This document shows positions 8,043-16,529 of a stretch of DNA of 64,000 nucleotides, piece after piece; within the stretch, counting starts at the first letter, position 1; each line of letters begins with the position of its first letter. Location: assembly GCF_000328705.1 (NCBI RefSeq), contig NC_019673.1:3534001-3598000 (forward strand). The letters are read 5' to 3'. A model generated the notes under the pieces. It did no database searches. It saw only the letters and a program-made list of their open reading frames with translations, and was not told where the DNA came from. A program made the position numbers and the translations under genes. This stretch comes from Saccharothrix espanaensis DSM 44229. GTDB taxonomy: Bacteria; Actinomycetota; Actinomycetes; Mycobacteriales; Pseudonocardiaceae.

Positions 8043-11000
8043 GTGACCGCTGAGATCCTTTACGGGGCCGACGACCTGACCCACCTGGAAGGTCTGGAAG
8101 CGGTTCGCAAGCGCCCCGGCATGTACATCGGGTCCACCGACAGCCGGGGGATCAACCACCTGTTCACCGAGGTGGTGGACAACTCGACCGACGAGGGCGT
8201 GGCCGGGTACGCCACCAAGATCGTGGTCACCCTGCACGCCGACGGCAGCGTCCAGGTCGACGACGACGGCCGCGGCATCCCGACCGGCACGCACGCCAAG
8301 TCCGGGCTCTCCGGTGTCGAACTGGTGCTGACCCGGCTGCACGCGGGCGGCAAGTTCGGCGGTTCCGGCTACAAGACCTCCGGCGGGCTGCACGGCGTCG
8401 GCGCGTCCGCGGTCAACGCGCTGTCGCACCGCTACGACGTGACGGTGATGCGCGAGGGCAAGAAGCACGAGATGTCCTTCGCGCACGGCGTGCCCGGCGT
8501 CTTCGACGGCCCCGGCCCGATGGCGGCGTTCACCCGCGAGTCCGGCCTGCGCGTCACCGGCCGCACCAAGCGCACCGGCACGTCCACCCGCTACTGGTAC
8601 GACGCCCGCTACTTCGAGAACGGCGCGAAGCTCGACGTCGAGGCGGTCCGCGCCAAGCTGCGCAACACCGCGTTCCTGGTGCCCGGCGTGACCTACGTGC
8701 TGCGCGACGCCACCGGGAGCGCGATCGCCGAGGAGACCTTCCACTACCCCGGCGGCCTGGCCGACATGGTCGACTTCCTGGCTCCGGCCAACGACAAACC
8801 GGTGTCCGGCACGCTGCTGATCAACGGCACCGGCATCTACCACGAGAACGCGGCCGACGAGAACGGCGTGATGCGCTCCAAGGTTGAGCGCCAGGCCGAG
8901 GTCGAGATCGCGCTGCGCTGGGGCACCGGCTACGAGCGCACCGTGGAGTGCTTCACCAACACGATCCGCAACGTGCACGGCGGCACCCACCGCCGCGGCT
9001 TCGAACGGGCCGCGCTCAAGGCCGTGCAGGAGGCGATCGCGAAGACCCGCGGCCTGCTCAAGCCCAAGGAGGACCCGCCCACCCTGGAGGACGTGCTGGA
9101 GGGCATGACCGCGGTGGTGCACGTCCGCATCCCGGAGCCGCAGTTCACCTCCCAGACCAAGGACGAGCTCTCCACGGCCGGCATCACCAAGGTCGCGCTC
9201 GGCGTGGTCGAGAAGCACATCAAGGCCTGGACCGAGGACCGCCGCACCAAGTCCGAGGCGAAGGTCGTCCTGCAGAAGGTCGTGGACGCCTCCCGCGTCC
9301 GGCTGACCCAGAAGCAGCAGAAGGACGCCGCCCGTCGCAAGACCGCGCTCGAAGGCGCGGCCATGCCGCCCAAACTGGTCGACTGCCGCACCACGGGCGT
9401 GGCGCGCAGCGAGCTGTTCCTCGTGGAGGGCGACAGCGCCCTCGGCTGCTTCACGGGCGACACGCGGGTCGCGCTCGCGTCCGGCGGGTCGATGTCGTTC
9501 GCAGACCTGGCCGCCGACTGGCAGCGCGGGGTCCGGCACTTCGGGTACACCACCGACCGCGCCGGCCGCGTGGTGGTCGCGCCGCTGGTGGAGCCGCGCC
9601 TCACCAAGCGCGACGCCGCGCTGGTGCGGGTGACCCTGGACGACGGCCAGTCGGTCCGGTGCACGCCCGACCACCTGTTCCGGCTGCGTGACGGCTCCTA
9701 CCGCCGGGCCGACCTGCTCCAGCCCGGCGACTCCCTGATGCCGCTGCACCGGTCGCTGTCCTCGAAGGCCGCGGGCGACAAGCTCGAAGGCCACGAGCGG
9801 GTCTGGCTGAACGACCGTGCCGAGTGGGTCTACCCGCACCACCTGGCGGACGCGCACAACCTCCGGCACGGGCTCGACGACGCCGCGAACGGATCCGTCC
9901 GCCACCACGTCGACGTCGACAAGCACAACGACCCGCGCAACCTGCGCCGGATGACGTGGAACGACCACGCGGCGCTGCACGCGTCGATGATGGGCGAGCA
10001 CGTCCACGCGGGCTACCGGGCCTGGCGCGGTGCCGGTGGCCCGGAGTTCGAGTCCGCGATGATGTCCGCCCAGTGGCGGGACCAGGGGTTCCGGCAGGTC
10101 TGCCTGGCCGGACTGGCCGAGCGCAACGCTGACCCGGCCTTCCGGCGGCGTGTCGAGCAGGGCTTCCAGGACTGGTACGGCTCACTGGGCGACGACGAGC
10201 GGGCCGAATACGCCGACCGGGTGCGGCAGCGGCAGGCCGACTACCGGGCCGACGCCGGGCATCGGGCCGAGGCCGCCGAGCGCGTGCGGATCTTCTTCGC
10301 CGATCCGGCCCGCCGCGCCGAAGGGCGGGACCGGTCGCCGGCCCAGTGGCCGGAGCCCGATCTGCCCGTCTGGCGTTCGCGGGTGACGACCGGGCAGTGC
10401 GCCGACCCGGCGGAGTGGGACCGGCAGCGCGCCGCCGTCGTCGCCTGGCACCGGGAGAACCCGGAGTTCGGCCGGCGGCACGCCCCGCAGATGAAGATCC
10501 GGGTGCTCGACGCCGACCCGGGGCAGCCGGCCAAGGCGCAGGCGGGCCGGGCGCCCTACGTGGCGTCCGTGCCGCGTGCCGAGCGCGTCGCGCAGCAGAA
10601 CGAAGGCTCCCGCGTCGCCGCTCTCCAGCGGCTCGCACCGTTCCTGGCGCTGGACGACACCGTGCTCGCCGACGCCTGCGAAGCCGAGCGCCTGCGCAAC
10701 GCCCGCACCGGGCTGCGGTTCGACCGGCCGCTGACCGCGTTCGACGGCGACGTGGGCCGGCTGCGCGAGGCGGCGGCCGACGTCGACCGCACCGTGGCGT
10801 CCGTGGAGCCGCTGCCCGACACCGCCGACGTCTTCGACCTCACGGTGGACGGCTACCACAACTTCGCGCTGGAAGCCGGTGTGTTCGTCCACAACAGCGC
10901 GCGCATGGCCAGGGTCTCGGAGTACCAGGCGCTGCTGCCGCTGCGCGGCAAGATCCTCAACGTGCAGAAGGCCAGTCTCGCCGACACCCTGCGCAACGCC

Positions 11001-11534
11001 GAGATCGCCTCCATCGTGCAGGTGCTCGGCGCGGGTACCGGGCGGACCTTCGACCTGGCCACGATGCGCTACGGCCGGGTGATCCTGATGGCCGACGCGG
11101 ACGTGGACGGCTCGCACATCCGGACCCTGCTGATCACGCTGTTCGCCAAGTACATGCGGCCGGTGATCGAGGACGGCCGGCTCTACGCCGCGATGCCGCC
11201 GTTGCACAAGGTGGTCACCAAGGGGCGCAACCCGGAGACCCACTTCACCTTCACCCAGCGGGAGATGGAGAAGACGGTCGCCCGGCTGGAGAAGGCGGGC
11301 AAGACCATCGTCAAGCCGGTGCCCCGGTTCAAGGGGTTGGGCGAGATGGACGCCGAGGAGCTGTGGGACACCACGATGAACCCGGCGACCCGGTCCGTCC
11401 GGCGCATCACCATGCACGACGCGGAGGCCGCGGAGGCCGCGTTGGAGCTGCTGATGGGCGAGAAGGTGGAGCCGCGCCGGGCGTGGCTCGTCGAATCGGC
11501 CGCCCGGGTCGACCAGTCCGCGATCGACGTCTGA
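8043..11534 (+). CDS. parE: DNA topoisomerase IV subunit B (GyrB/ParE family) with intein
   Basis: This is the ATPase subunit of a type IIA topoisomerase. The 1163-residue precursor has the GHKL ATPase N-terminus (LEGLEAVRKRPGMYIGST, the Bergerat Asn in EVVDNSTDE, GGLHGVGASAVNALS), the transducer, and the TOPRIM domain. The TOPRIM motif EGDSALG is split by an intein (residues 469-951) and resumes with SARMARVSEYQALLPLRGKI and the acidic DADVDGSHI motif. The C-terminus has the usual PRFKGLGEM motif. Splicing would leave about 680 residues, normal for ParE. The GTG start at 8043 follows ggggagaacg. parC begins 17 bp after the stop, so the two form an operon. ParE rather than GyrB is chosen because the partner subunit lacks a GyrA box. 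Confidence 0.93.
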   Translation: MTAEILYGADDLTHLEGLEAVRKRPGMYIGSTDSRGINHLFTEVVDNSTDEGVAGYATKIVVTLHADGSVQVDDDGRGIPTGTHAKSGLSGVELVLTRLHAGGKFGGSGYKTSGGLHGVGASAVNALSHRYDVTVMREGKKHEMSFAHGVPGVFDGPGPMAAFTRESGLRVTGRTKRTGTSTRYWYDARYFENGAKLDVEAVRAKLRNTAFLVPGVTYVLRDATGSAIAEETFHYPGGLADMVDFLAPANDKPVSGTLLINGTGIYHENAADENGVMRSKVERQAEVEIALRWGTGYERTVECFTNTIRNVHGGTHRRGFERAALKAVQEAIAKTRGLLKPKEDPPTLEDVLEGMTAVVHVRIPEPQFTSQTKDELSTAGITKVALGVVEKHIKAWTEDRRTKSEAKVVLQKVVDASRVRLTQKQQKDAARRKTALEGAAMPPKLVDCRTTGVARSELFLVEGDSALGCFTGDTRVALASGGSMSFADLAADWQRGVRHFGYTTDRAGRVVVAPLVEPRLTKRDAALVRVTLDDGQSVRCTPDHLFRLRDGSYRRADLLQPGDSLMPLHRSLSSKAAGDKLEGHERVWLNDRAEWVYPHHLADAHNLRHGLDDAANGSVRHHVDVDKHNDPRNLRRMTWNDHAALHASMMGEHVHAGYRAWRGAGGPEFESAMMSAQWRDQGFRQVCLAGLAERNADPAFRRRVEQGFQDWYGSLGDDERAEYADRVRQRQADYRADAGHRAEAAERVRIFFADPARRAEGRDRSPAQWPEPDLPVWRSRVTTGQCADPAEWDRQRAAVVAWHRENPEFGRRHAPQMKIRVLDADPGQPAKAQAGRAPYVASVPRAERVAQQNEGSRVAALQRLAPFLALDDTVLADACEAERLRNARTGLRFDRPLTAFDGDVGRLREAAADVDRTVASVEPLPDTADVFDLTVDGYHNFALEAGVFVHNSARMARVSEYQALLPLRGKILNVQKASLADTLRNAEIASIVQVLGAGTGRTFDLATMRYGRVILMADADVDGSHIRTLLITLFAKYMRPVIEDGRLYAAMPPLHKVVTKGRNPETHFTFTQREMEKTVARLEKAGKTIVKPVPRFKGLGEMDAEELWDTTMNPATRSVRRITMHDAEAAEAALELLMGEKVEPRRAWLVESAARVDQSAIDV
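9447..10895 (+). other. Intein in ParE TOPRIM motif, HNH endonuclease type
   Basis: This 483-residue in-frame insert starts with Cys (CFTGDTRVAL, block A) directly after EGDSALG and ends VFVHN, with Ser as the +1 residue, so all splicing residues (Cys1, penultimate His, terminal Asn, Ser+1) are present. Block B is CTPDHLFRL. The middle contains an HNH-type homing endonuclease (RHHVDVDKHNDPRNL, with the flanking HHL and NDHAALH) instead of LAGLIDADG motifs, and an Arg/Ala-rich helical region follows it. The insertion point interrupts the Mg-binding TOPRIM motif, so ParE must be inactive until the intein is removed. Confidence 0.92.
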
Positions 11535-11551
11535 ACGCAGGAGAGACTCCA

Positions 11552-14500
11552 GTGGCACGCCGCAAGACCCCCACGACCAGGGTCGACCCGTCCGCCTTCG
11601 ACCGCGCGGGCGCGCAGGTGTTCGACAACTCGCTGACCACCGAGATCGAGGACTCCTACCTGGAGTACGCGTACTCGGTGATCCACTCGCGGGCGCTGCC
11701 GGACGCGCGCGACGGCCTCAAGCCGGTGCACCGCCGCATCCTGTTCTCGATGAACGAGCAGGGCCACCGCCCGAACAGCCCGTACGTCAAGTCCTCCCGG
11801 GTGGTCGGCGACTGCTTCGTGCGCGGCGCGCTGGTGTCCACGCCGGACGGCCTGCGCCCGATCGAGCGGATCGAGGTCGGCGACCGGGTGCTGGACGGCG
11901 CGGGCCGCCCGGTTCCGGTCGTCGAGACCTACCGCAACCCGGTGTCCGAGCTGGTCCGGGTGACCTGGGCGAACGGCGACGCGATCCGGGTGACGCCCGG
12001 CCAGCGCTTCCGCACCGGCCCGGACGAGTGGACCGACGCCCGGGACCTGGCGGGCCGGCACACCGTGGCCTACGGCGCGGACCGGCACGCGACCCTGGTC
12101 GCCGACGGCGGCGACGTCGAGGCGTACGTGCTGGGCCTGGTGGCCGCGGCGGGCGTGGTCGAGGACGGCCGGGTGCGGTTGACGCTGACCGACGCCGAGC
12201 CGCTGGACAGCGCGCACGGGTGGGCGATTGAGCGCGACCTCACGGTGTCGCGCGACAAGTACGAGGCCGACGGCGTGGACCACCACGTGCTCACCTTCGC
12301 CCCGGACGCCGCGCTGGCCGCCGCGACCACCCGCACCCCGGTGCCGGTGCTGTCCGCGCGCGCCCGCTGGACCCCGTTCCTGGCGGGCTTGTTCGACGCG
12401 GCCGGGCACGTCCACGACGGCCGCGAGATCGGCTTCGCCGACCTCGGCGACGAGGTGTACGCGGTGCTGGCGGACGCGGGCCTGCGCGCGGAGCGGTCGG
12501 TCGACGGCCTGTGGGTCGCGGGCCGGCACGCGTCGGCGCTGGCGGCGGCGCTGCTGCGGTGGACCAAGACCCGGCACGAGCAGCTGGTGGAGGTGATCCG
12601 CAGCGCCCGCGCGGAGGACCCGGCCGAGCCGACGTCGCGCTGCGCGGTGGTGTCGGTCGAGCCGGTGGAGCCGGCGGAGACCTTCGACATCCAGGTCGGC
12701 ACCGACGAGCACGCGTTCGTGGTGGCGGGCCAGGTCGTGCACAACTGCATGGGCAAGTACCACCCGCACGGCGACACCGCGATCTACGACGCGATGGTCC
12801 GGCTGGCCCAGGACTTCTCGCTCAACGCCCCGCTGGTCGACGGCCACGGCAACTTCGGCTCCCCGGACGACGGCCCGGCCGCGAGCCGCTACTGCGTCGT
12901 GGGCGACACCCGGATCCGCCTCGCGGACGGCGCGAGCCCGCGGATCGCGGACCTGGTGGCACTGCCCGCCGACGCGGAGGCCGACGCGGACTTCGAGGTC
13001 CTCGACAAGGACGGCAAGTCCGTCCAGGTCGACAAGGTGTTCAACTCGGGCGTCCACCCAACGATCCGGATGACCACGAAGTCGGGTTTCTCGCTCCGCG
13101 GCAGCGAGAACCACCTAATGCTGTGCCTGGAAGCGCCGATGGGCGTGCCGCTGTTCCAGTGGCGCCGGCTCGACGAGCTGCGACCCGGTGCGGTCGTCGC
13201 GGTCGCCCGCAACGCGTGGTCCCAGGTGGTCCCGACCGCGCGCGAGCACATGGTGGGCGTGCTCGCCGGGGCGTGGGTCTCACAGGGGTTCGCGAACGAG
13301 ACCCGAGCGGGGTTCAACACCACCGACGAGCAGTTCTTCACCGAGGTCCTGCACGCCTACGACCAGGTCGTGGGTGGCCACCGGTACGTCGCCGAACGGC
13401 ACACCCGGCAGGCCCGCGAGCTCATCCGCGAACTTGACGTCCAGGAGTGCGCGGGTGGCATGGACGCGTTCCGGGCGAGTCCGCTCGCCGAGTTCATCGG
13501 CCACCAGGCCCGGGACAAGTTCGTGCCCGAGTTCGTCTGGAACGGCGGGTGGGGCGTCAAGCGGGCGTTCCTGATGGCCGCGTTCGAGGGCGACGGCGGG
13601 TGCCGGGAGGCCGACAACTCCTGCACCGTCGAGTACTCGACCTACAGCGAGGTCCTCGCCGGTCAGGTGCAGGAGCTGCTCGCCGAGTTCGGCGTGATCG
13701 CGGTCCACCGCTCCTCCCGGCGACCGAACGGGTCGGTCGAGCACCGGCTGGTGGTGTCCGGCCTGCGCGACGTCCGGGCGTTCGCGGAGCGGGTCGGCTT
13801 CTTGAAGACGAAGCAGGCGGAGCTGTCCGCGCTGCTCGGGCACGCCCCGCTCAACGCCCATCGGCCCAGCTCCGACCACGTGCCGTTCGTGGCCGACTAC
13901 GTGCGTGGCGCGCTCGACTTCGACCGGCGCGGCAGCGGGCGGAAGTGGCTGACGACGCACGACTTCGACCGCGTGGAGCGGTGGGAGACCGACCGCCTGC
14001 GGATCATCGACCGGATCAGCGACACCGAGGTCCTCGCGACGATCCTGCCGATCATGGACTCGGGTTACCGGTTCGAGGCGGTGTCGGCGGTGGCGGCCGA
14101 CGAGCCGGCGGAGGTCTACTCGGTCCGGGTGCGGTCCCAGGACCACTCGTTCCTGGCCGGCGGCTTCGTCAACCACAACACCGAGGCGCGCATGTCGCCG
14201 GCGGCGATGTTGCTGGTCGGGGAGTTGGACGAGGACACGGTCGACTTCCGGCCGAACTACGACGGGTCGTTGCAGGAGCCCTCGGTGCTGCCCGCGTCGT
14301 TCCCGAACCTGCTGGTCAACGGGACGTCGGGGATCGCGGTCGGGATGGCGACGAACATGATCCCGCACAACCTGGGCGAGGTCGTCGCGGCGGCGCGGTG
14401 GTTGGTGACGCACCCGGAGGCGTCGCTGGACAAGCTGATGGAGTTCATCCCCGGCCCGGACCTGCCGACCGGGGGCGTGCTGCTCGGCCTGGACGAGGTG

Positions 14501-16252
14501 CGCAAGGCCTACGAGACCGGTCGCGGCGTGGTGCGGATGCGGGCCAAGGTGGAGACCGGGCTGCTGGAGGGCAGCCGGGGGCGGCAGGCGATCACGATCA
14601 CCGAGCTGCCCTACGGCGTCGGGCCGGAGAAGATCATCGAGAAGATCACCGACGAGGTGACCAAGTCCAAGCGGCTGACCGGGATCTCCGACGTCAAGGA
14701 CCTCACCGACCGGGAGAACGGCGTCCGGGTGGTCATCGAGTGCAAGGTGGGGGTCAACCCGCAGGCGCTGCTGGCCGACCTGTACCGGCTGACGCCGATG
14801 GAGCAGTCCTTCGGGATCAACAACCTGGTGCTGGTCGGCGGCCAGCCGCAGACGCTGGGCCTCAAGCGGCTGCTGGAGGTGTTCCTGGCGCACCGGTACG
14901 AGGTGGTCACCCGCCGCACCCGCTACCGGCGGCGCAAGCGCGAGGACCGGCTGCACCTGGTCGAGGGCCTGCTCAAGGCACTGCTCGACATCGACAAGGT
15001 GATCAAGCTGATCCGGGGCAGCGAGAACGCGCAGGCCGCCAAGGAGGGCCTGATGAAGTCGTTCGCGCTCTCCGAGGTGCAGGCCACCTACATCCTGGAC
15101 ACGCCGCTGCGCCGGCTGACCCGCTACGACGCGATCGAGCTGGAGGCCGAGCAGGAGCGGCTGCGCGGCGAGATCGCCGAGCTGTCGAAGATCCTCGACG
15201 ACGACCGCGAGCTGAAGAAGGTCGTGTCCGGGGAGCTGGCGAAGGTGGCCAAGGACCTCCAGCAGGAGCGCCGCACGGTGCTGCTGGACGGCGACCTCAA
15301 GGAGGTGCTGGCCGCCTCGAAGCCGGCCGGGCCGCTGGAGGTGGCCGACGACCCGTGCCAGGTGGTGCTCTCGGCGACCGGGCTGGTGGCGCGCACGGCG
15401 GCGGAGTCGGAGGAGGCCTCGGAGGCCCGCCGGCGCAACGGGCGGGTCAAGCACGACGCCGTGGCGGCGACGGTGCACACGACGGCGCGCGGCCAGGTCC
15501 TGCTGGTGACCAACCGGGGGCGGGCGTTCAAGACCGACGTGCTGCCGCTGCCGGTGTTGCCGGAGCAGAGCGGGACGGTGTCGCTCAGCGGCGGCATGGC
15601 GGCCAGTGAGCTGGTCGGCCTGGACAAGGGGGAGCGGGTGGTCGGCATCGCCCCGCTGTCGGACACCGGCTCGCCGGGGTTGGCGCTGGGCACGCGGCAG
15701 GGCGTGGTGAAGGTGTGCGCGCCGGAGTGGCCGGTGCGGTCGGACGAGTTCGAGGTGATCACCCTCAAGGAGGGTGACGAGGTGGTCGGCGCGTCCTGGC
15801 TGGGCAGCGCCGAGGAGACGTTGGTGTTCGTGTCGTCGGAGGCGTCGCTGCTGCGCTACAGCGCGTCGCTGGTCCGGCCGCAGGGGCTGCGCGGCGGCGG
15901 CATGGCGGGGATCACCCTGCCGGGCGAGGCGCACGCGGTGTTCTTCGGCGCGGTGCGGACCGACGACGACGAGCACGGCGAGCCGATGGTGGTGACCTCG
16001 ACGGGGCAGAGCGTGAAGGTGACGCCGTTCGCGGAGTACCCGGCGAAGGGCCGGGCGACCGGCGGGGTGCGCGCGCACCGGTTCCTCAAGGGCGAGACCG
16101 GGTTGGCGCTGGCGTGGGTCGGCCCGCGGCCGGCGGGCGCGGCGGACAACGGGTCGCCGGTGGAGCTGCCGGAGGTGGACGCGCGCCGGGACGGCTCGGG
16201 CCACGCCCACCCGGGCCCGGACGTGGTGGGTCACCTGGTCGAACGAGGCTGA
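11552..16252 (+). CDS. parC: DNA topoisomerase IV subunit A (GyrA/ParC family) with two inteins
   Basis: This is the DNA cleavage/religation subunit that pairs with ParE. The 1566-residue precursor starts at GTG 11552 after caggaga. Exteins show SYLEYAYSVIHSRALPDARD, the helix-turn-helix HRRILFSMNEQGHRPNSP, MGKYHPHGDTAIYDAMVRLA, VDGHGNFGS, the catalytic Tyr in AASRY, then TEARMSP and the conserved NLLVNGTSGIAVGMATNM. Inteins occupy residues 88-398 and 448-876, and the spliced product would be about 826 residues. The C-terminal beta-pinwheel lacks a QRRGGKG-type GyrA box, which favours ParC over GyrA. The last 70 residues are Gly/Ala/Asp-rich. The gene is in an operon with parE and is followed by a strong hairpin. 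Confidence 0.93.
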   Translation: MARRKTPTTRVDPSAFDRAGAQVFDNSLTTEIEDSYLEYAYSVIHSRALPDARDGLKPVHRRILFSMNEQGHRPNSPYVKSSRVVGDCFVRGALVSTPDGLRPIERIEVGDRVLDGAGRPVPVVETYRNPVSELVRVTWANGDAIRVTPGQRFRTGPDEWTDARDLAGRHTVAYGADRHATLVADGGDVEAYVLGLVAAAGVVEDGRVRLTLTDAEPLDSAHGWAIERDLTVSRDKYEADGVDHHVLTFAPDAALAAATTRTPVPVLSARARWTPFLAGLFDAAGHVHDGREIGFADLGDEVYAVLADAGLRAERSVDGLWVAGRHASALAAALLRWTKTRHEQLVEVIRSARAEDPAEPTSRCAVVSVEPVEPAETFDIQVGTDEHAFVVAGQVVHNCMGKYHPHGDTAIYDAMVRLAQDFSLNAPLVDGHGNFGSPDDGPAASRYCVVGDTRIRLADGASPRIADLVALPADAEADADFEVLDKDGKSVQVDKVFNSGVHPTIRMTTKSGFSLRGSENHLMLCLEAPMGVPLFQWRRLDELRPGAVVAVARNAWSQVVPTAREHMVGVLAGAWVSQGFANETRAGFNTTDEQFFTEVLHAYDQVVGGHRYVAERHTRQARELIRELDVQECAGGMDAFRASPLAEFIGHQARDKFVPEFVWNGGWGVKRAFLMAAFEGDGGCREADNSCTVEYSTYSEVLAGQVQELLAEFGVIAVHRSSRRPNGSVEHRLVVSGLRDVRAFAERVGFLKTKQAELSALLGHAPLNAHRPSSDHVPFVADYVRGALDFDRRGSGRKWLTTHDFDRVERWETDRLRIIDRISDTEVLATILPIMDSGYRFEAVSAVAADEPAEVYSVRVRSQDHSFLAGGFVNHNTEARMSPAAMLLVGELDEDTVDFRPNYDGSLQEPSVLPASFPNLLVNGTSGIAVGMATNMIPHNLGEVVAAARWLVTHPEASLDKLMEFIPGPDLPTGGVLLGLDEVRKAYETGRGVVRMRAKVETGLLEGSRGRQAITITELPYGVGPEKIIEKITDEVTKSKRLTGISDVKDLTDRENGVRVVIECKVGVNPQALLADLYRLTPMEQSFGINNLVLVGGQPQTLGLKRLLEVFLAHRYEVVTRRTRYRRRKREDRLHLVEGLLKALLDIDKVIKLIRGSENAQAAKEGLMKSFALSEVQATYILDTPLRRLTRYDAIELEAEQERLRGEIAELSKILDDDRELKKVVSGELAKVAKDLQQERRTVLLDGDLKEVLAASKPAGPLEVADDPCQVVLSATGLVARTAAESEEASEARRRNGRVKHDAVAATVHTTARGQVLLVTNRGRAFKTDVLPLPVLPEQSGTVSLSGGMAASELVGLDKGERVVGIAPLSDTGSPGLALGTRQGVVKVCAPEWPVRSDEFEVITLKEGDEVVGASWLGSAEETLVFVSSEASLLRYSASLVRPQGLRGGGMAGITLPGEAHAVFFGAVRTDDDEHGEPMVVTSTGQSVKVTPFAEYPAKGRATGGVRAHRFLKGETGLALAWVGPRPAGAADNGSPVELPEVDARRDGSGHAHPGPDVVGHLVERG
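11813..12745 (+). other. ParC intein 1, degenerate LAGLIDADG endonuclease
   Basis: This 311-residue insert after VVGD begins with Cys (CFVRGALVSTPDG), has block B around VTPGQRFRTG, and ends FVVAGQVVHN, with Cys as the +1 residue before MGKYHPHGD. Two degenerate LAGLIDADG motifs are visible: LGLVAAAGV near residue 193 and LAGLFDAAGH near residue 276 of the precursor. In both, the catalytic acidic residue before the final Gly is Ala. Splicing residues are complete, whereas the homing endonuclease looks dead. Confidence 0.9.
12893..14179 (+). other. ParC intein 2 at the active-site tyrosine, LAGLIDADG type
   Basis: A 429-residue insert directly after the catalytic Tyr (ASRY), starting CVVGDTRIRLADG and ending GGFVNHN with Thr as the +1 residue (TEARMSP). 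This is the same site as known mycobacterial GyrA inteins. The dodecapeptide motifs are LAGAWVSQGF near residue 569 and FLMAAFEGDGG near residue 673 of the precursor. The second keeps its acidic residue; the first has Gln where related inteins have Glu, so the endonuclease may be weakened. Confidence 0.92.
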
Positions 16253-16310
16253 CCGGCGTCGAACGAGGCTGACCGGCGAGCGAGGCCGACCGGCGTCGAG
16301 CGGGCCGGTC
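16238..16310. repeat. 20-bp tandem repeat overlapping the parC stop
   Basis: The unit gtcgaacgaggctgaccggc is perfect at 16238-16257 and 16258-16277, followed by two diverged copies (gagcgaggccgaccggc, then gtcgagcgggccggt). The parC stop codon lies inside the first copy. Confidence 0.85.
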
Positions 16311-16324
16311 CGCGAGGTGGTGCC

Positions 16325-16358
16325 GAACGCCCTTCTCCCGTGCGGGAGGAGGGCGTTC
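16325..16358 (+). terminator. Terminator hairpin after parE-parC
   Basis: A 16-bp stem (gaacgcccttctcccg paired with cgggaggagggcgttc) with one G-U pair and a 2-base loop, located 72 bp after the parC stop. No T-run follows, as is usual for actinobacterial terminators. Confidence 0.8.
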
Positions 16359-16363
16359 GTCGT

Positions 16364-16450
16364 GTCCACCGGATGGCGGTGGGTGCCCGAGGTGACGTCC
16401 ACCGGATGGCGGTGGGTGATCGGTGGGGCGTCCACCGGATGGCGGTGTGC
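16364..16450. repeat. Direct repeats with 33-bp period, three copies
   Basis: A 22-bp unit gtccaccggatggcggtggg plus tg starts at 16364, 16397 and 16430, separated by variable 11-bp spacers. The third copy ends gtgtgc. The array sits just upstream of the promoter of the RiPP/importer operon, so an iteron-like regulatory role is possible. Confidence 0.85.
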
Positions 16451-16467
16451 GATCCCCCGTTTCGGGC

Positions 16468-16497
16468 TTGATAACGACTCTCATATTCAGTAAGTAT
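16468..16497 (+). promoter_or_regulatory. Promoter overlapped by a Fur-like box
   Basis: TTGATA (16468-16473) lies about 18 bp before AAGTAT (16492-16497). The stretch 16470-16488 (gataacgactctcatattc) matches 13 of 19 positions of the classical Fur consensus, by eye. It precedes a siderophore-type importer, which makes metal-dependent repression (Fur or Zur family) plausible. Confidence 0.5.
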
Positions 16498-16529
16498 GGC
16501 ACCCTCACCCGCACGAGTGAAGGGCGCCC

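Noticed and set aside
5047-8046. Plus-strand open frame of 999 codons
   Set aside because: Spans two minus-strand genes and an empty gap; low-complexity Arg/His/Pro sequence only.
8010-10007. Minus-strand open frame of 665 codons opposite parE
   Set aside because: Shadow of the ParE coding strand; no motif or ribosome-binding site.
13280-16435. Minus-strand open frame of 1051 codons opposite parC
   Set aside because: Composition is Arg/His/Gln-rich with no domain; the opposite strand is an unmistakable ParC with inteins.
16364-16450. 33-bp-period repeats as a CRISPR array
   Set aside because: Only three copies with 11-bp spacers of similar sequence and no cas genes; a tandem repeat fits better.
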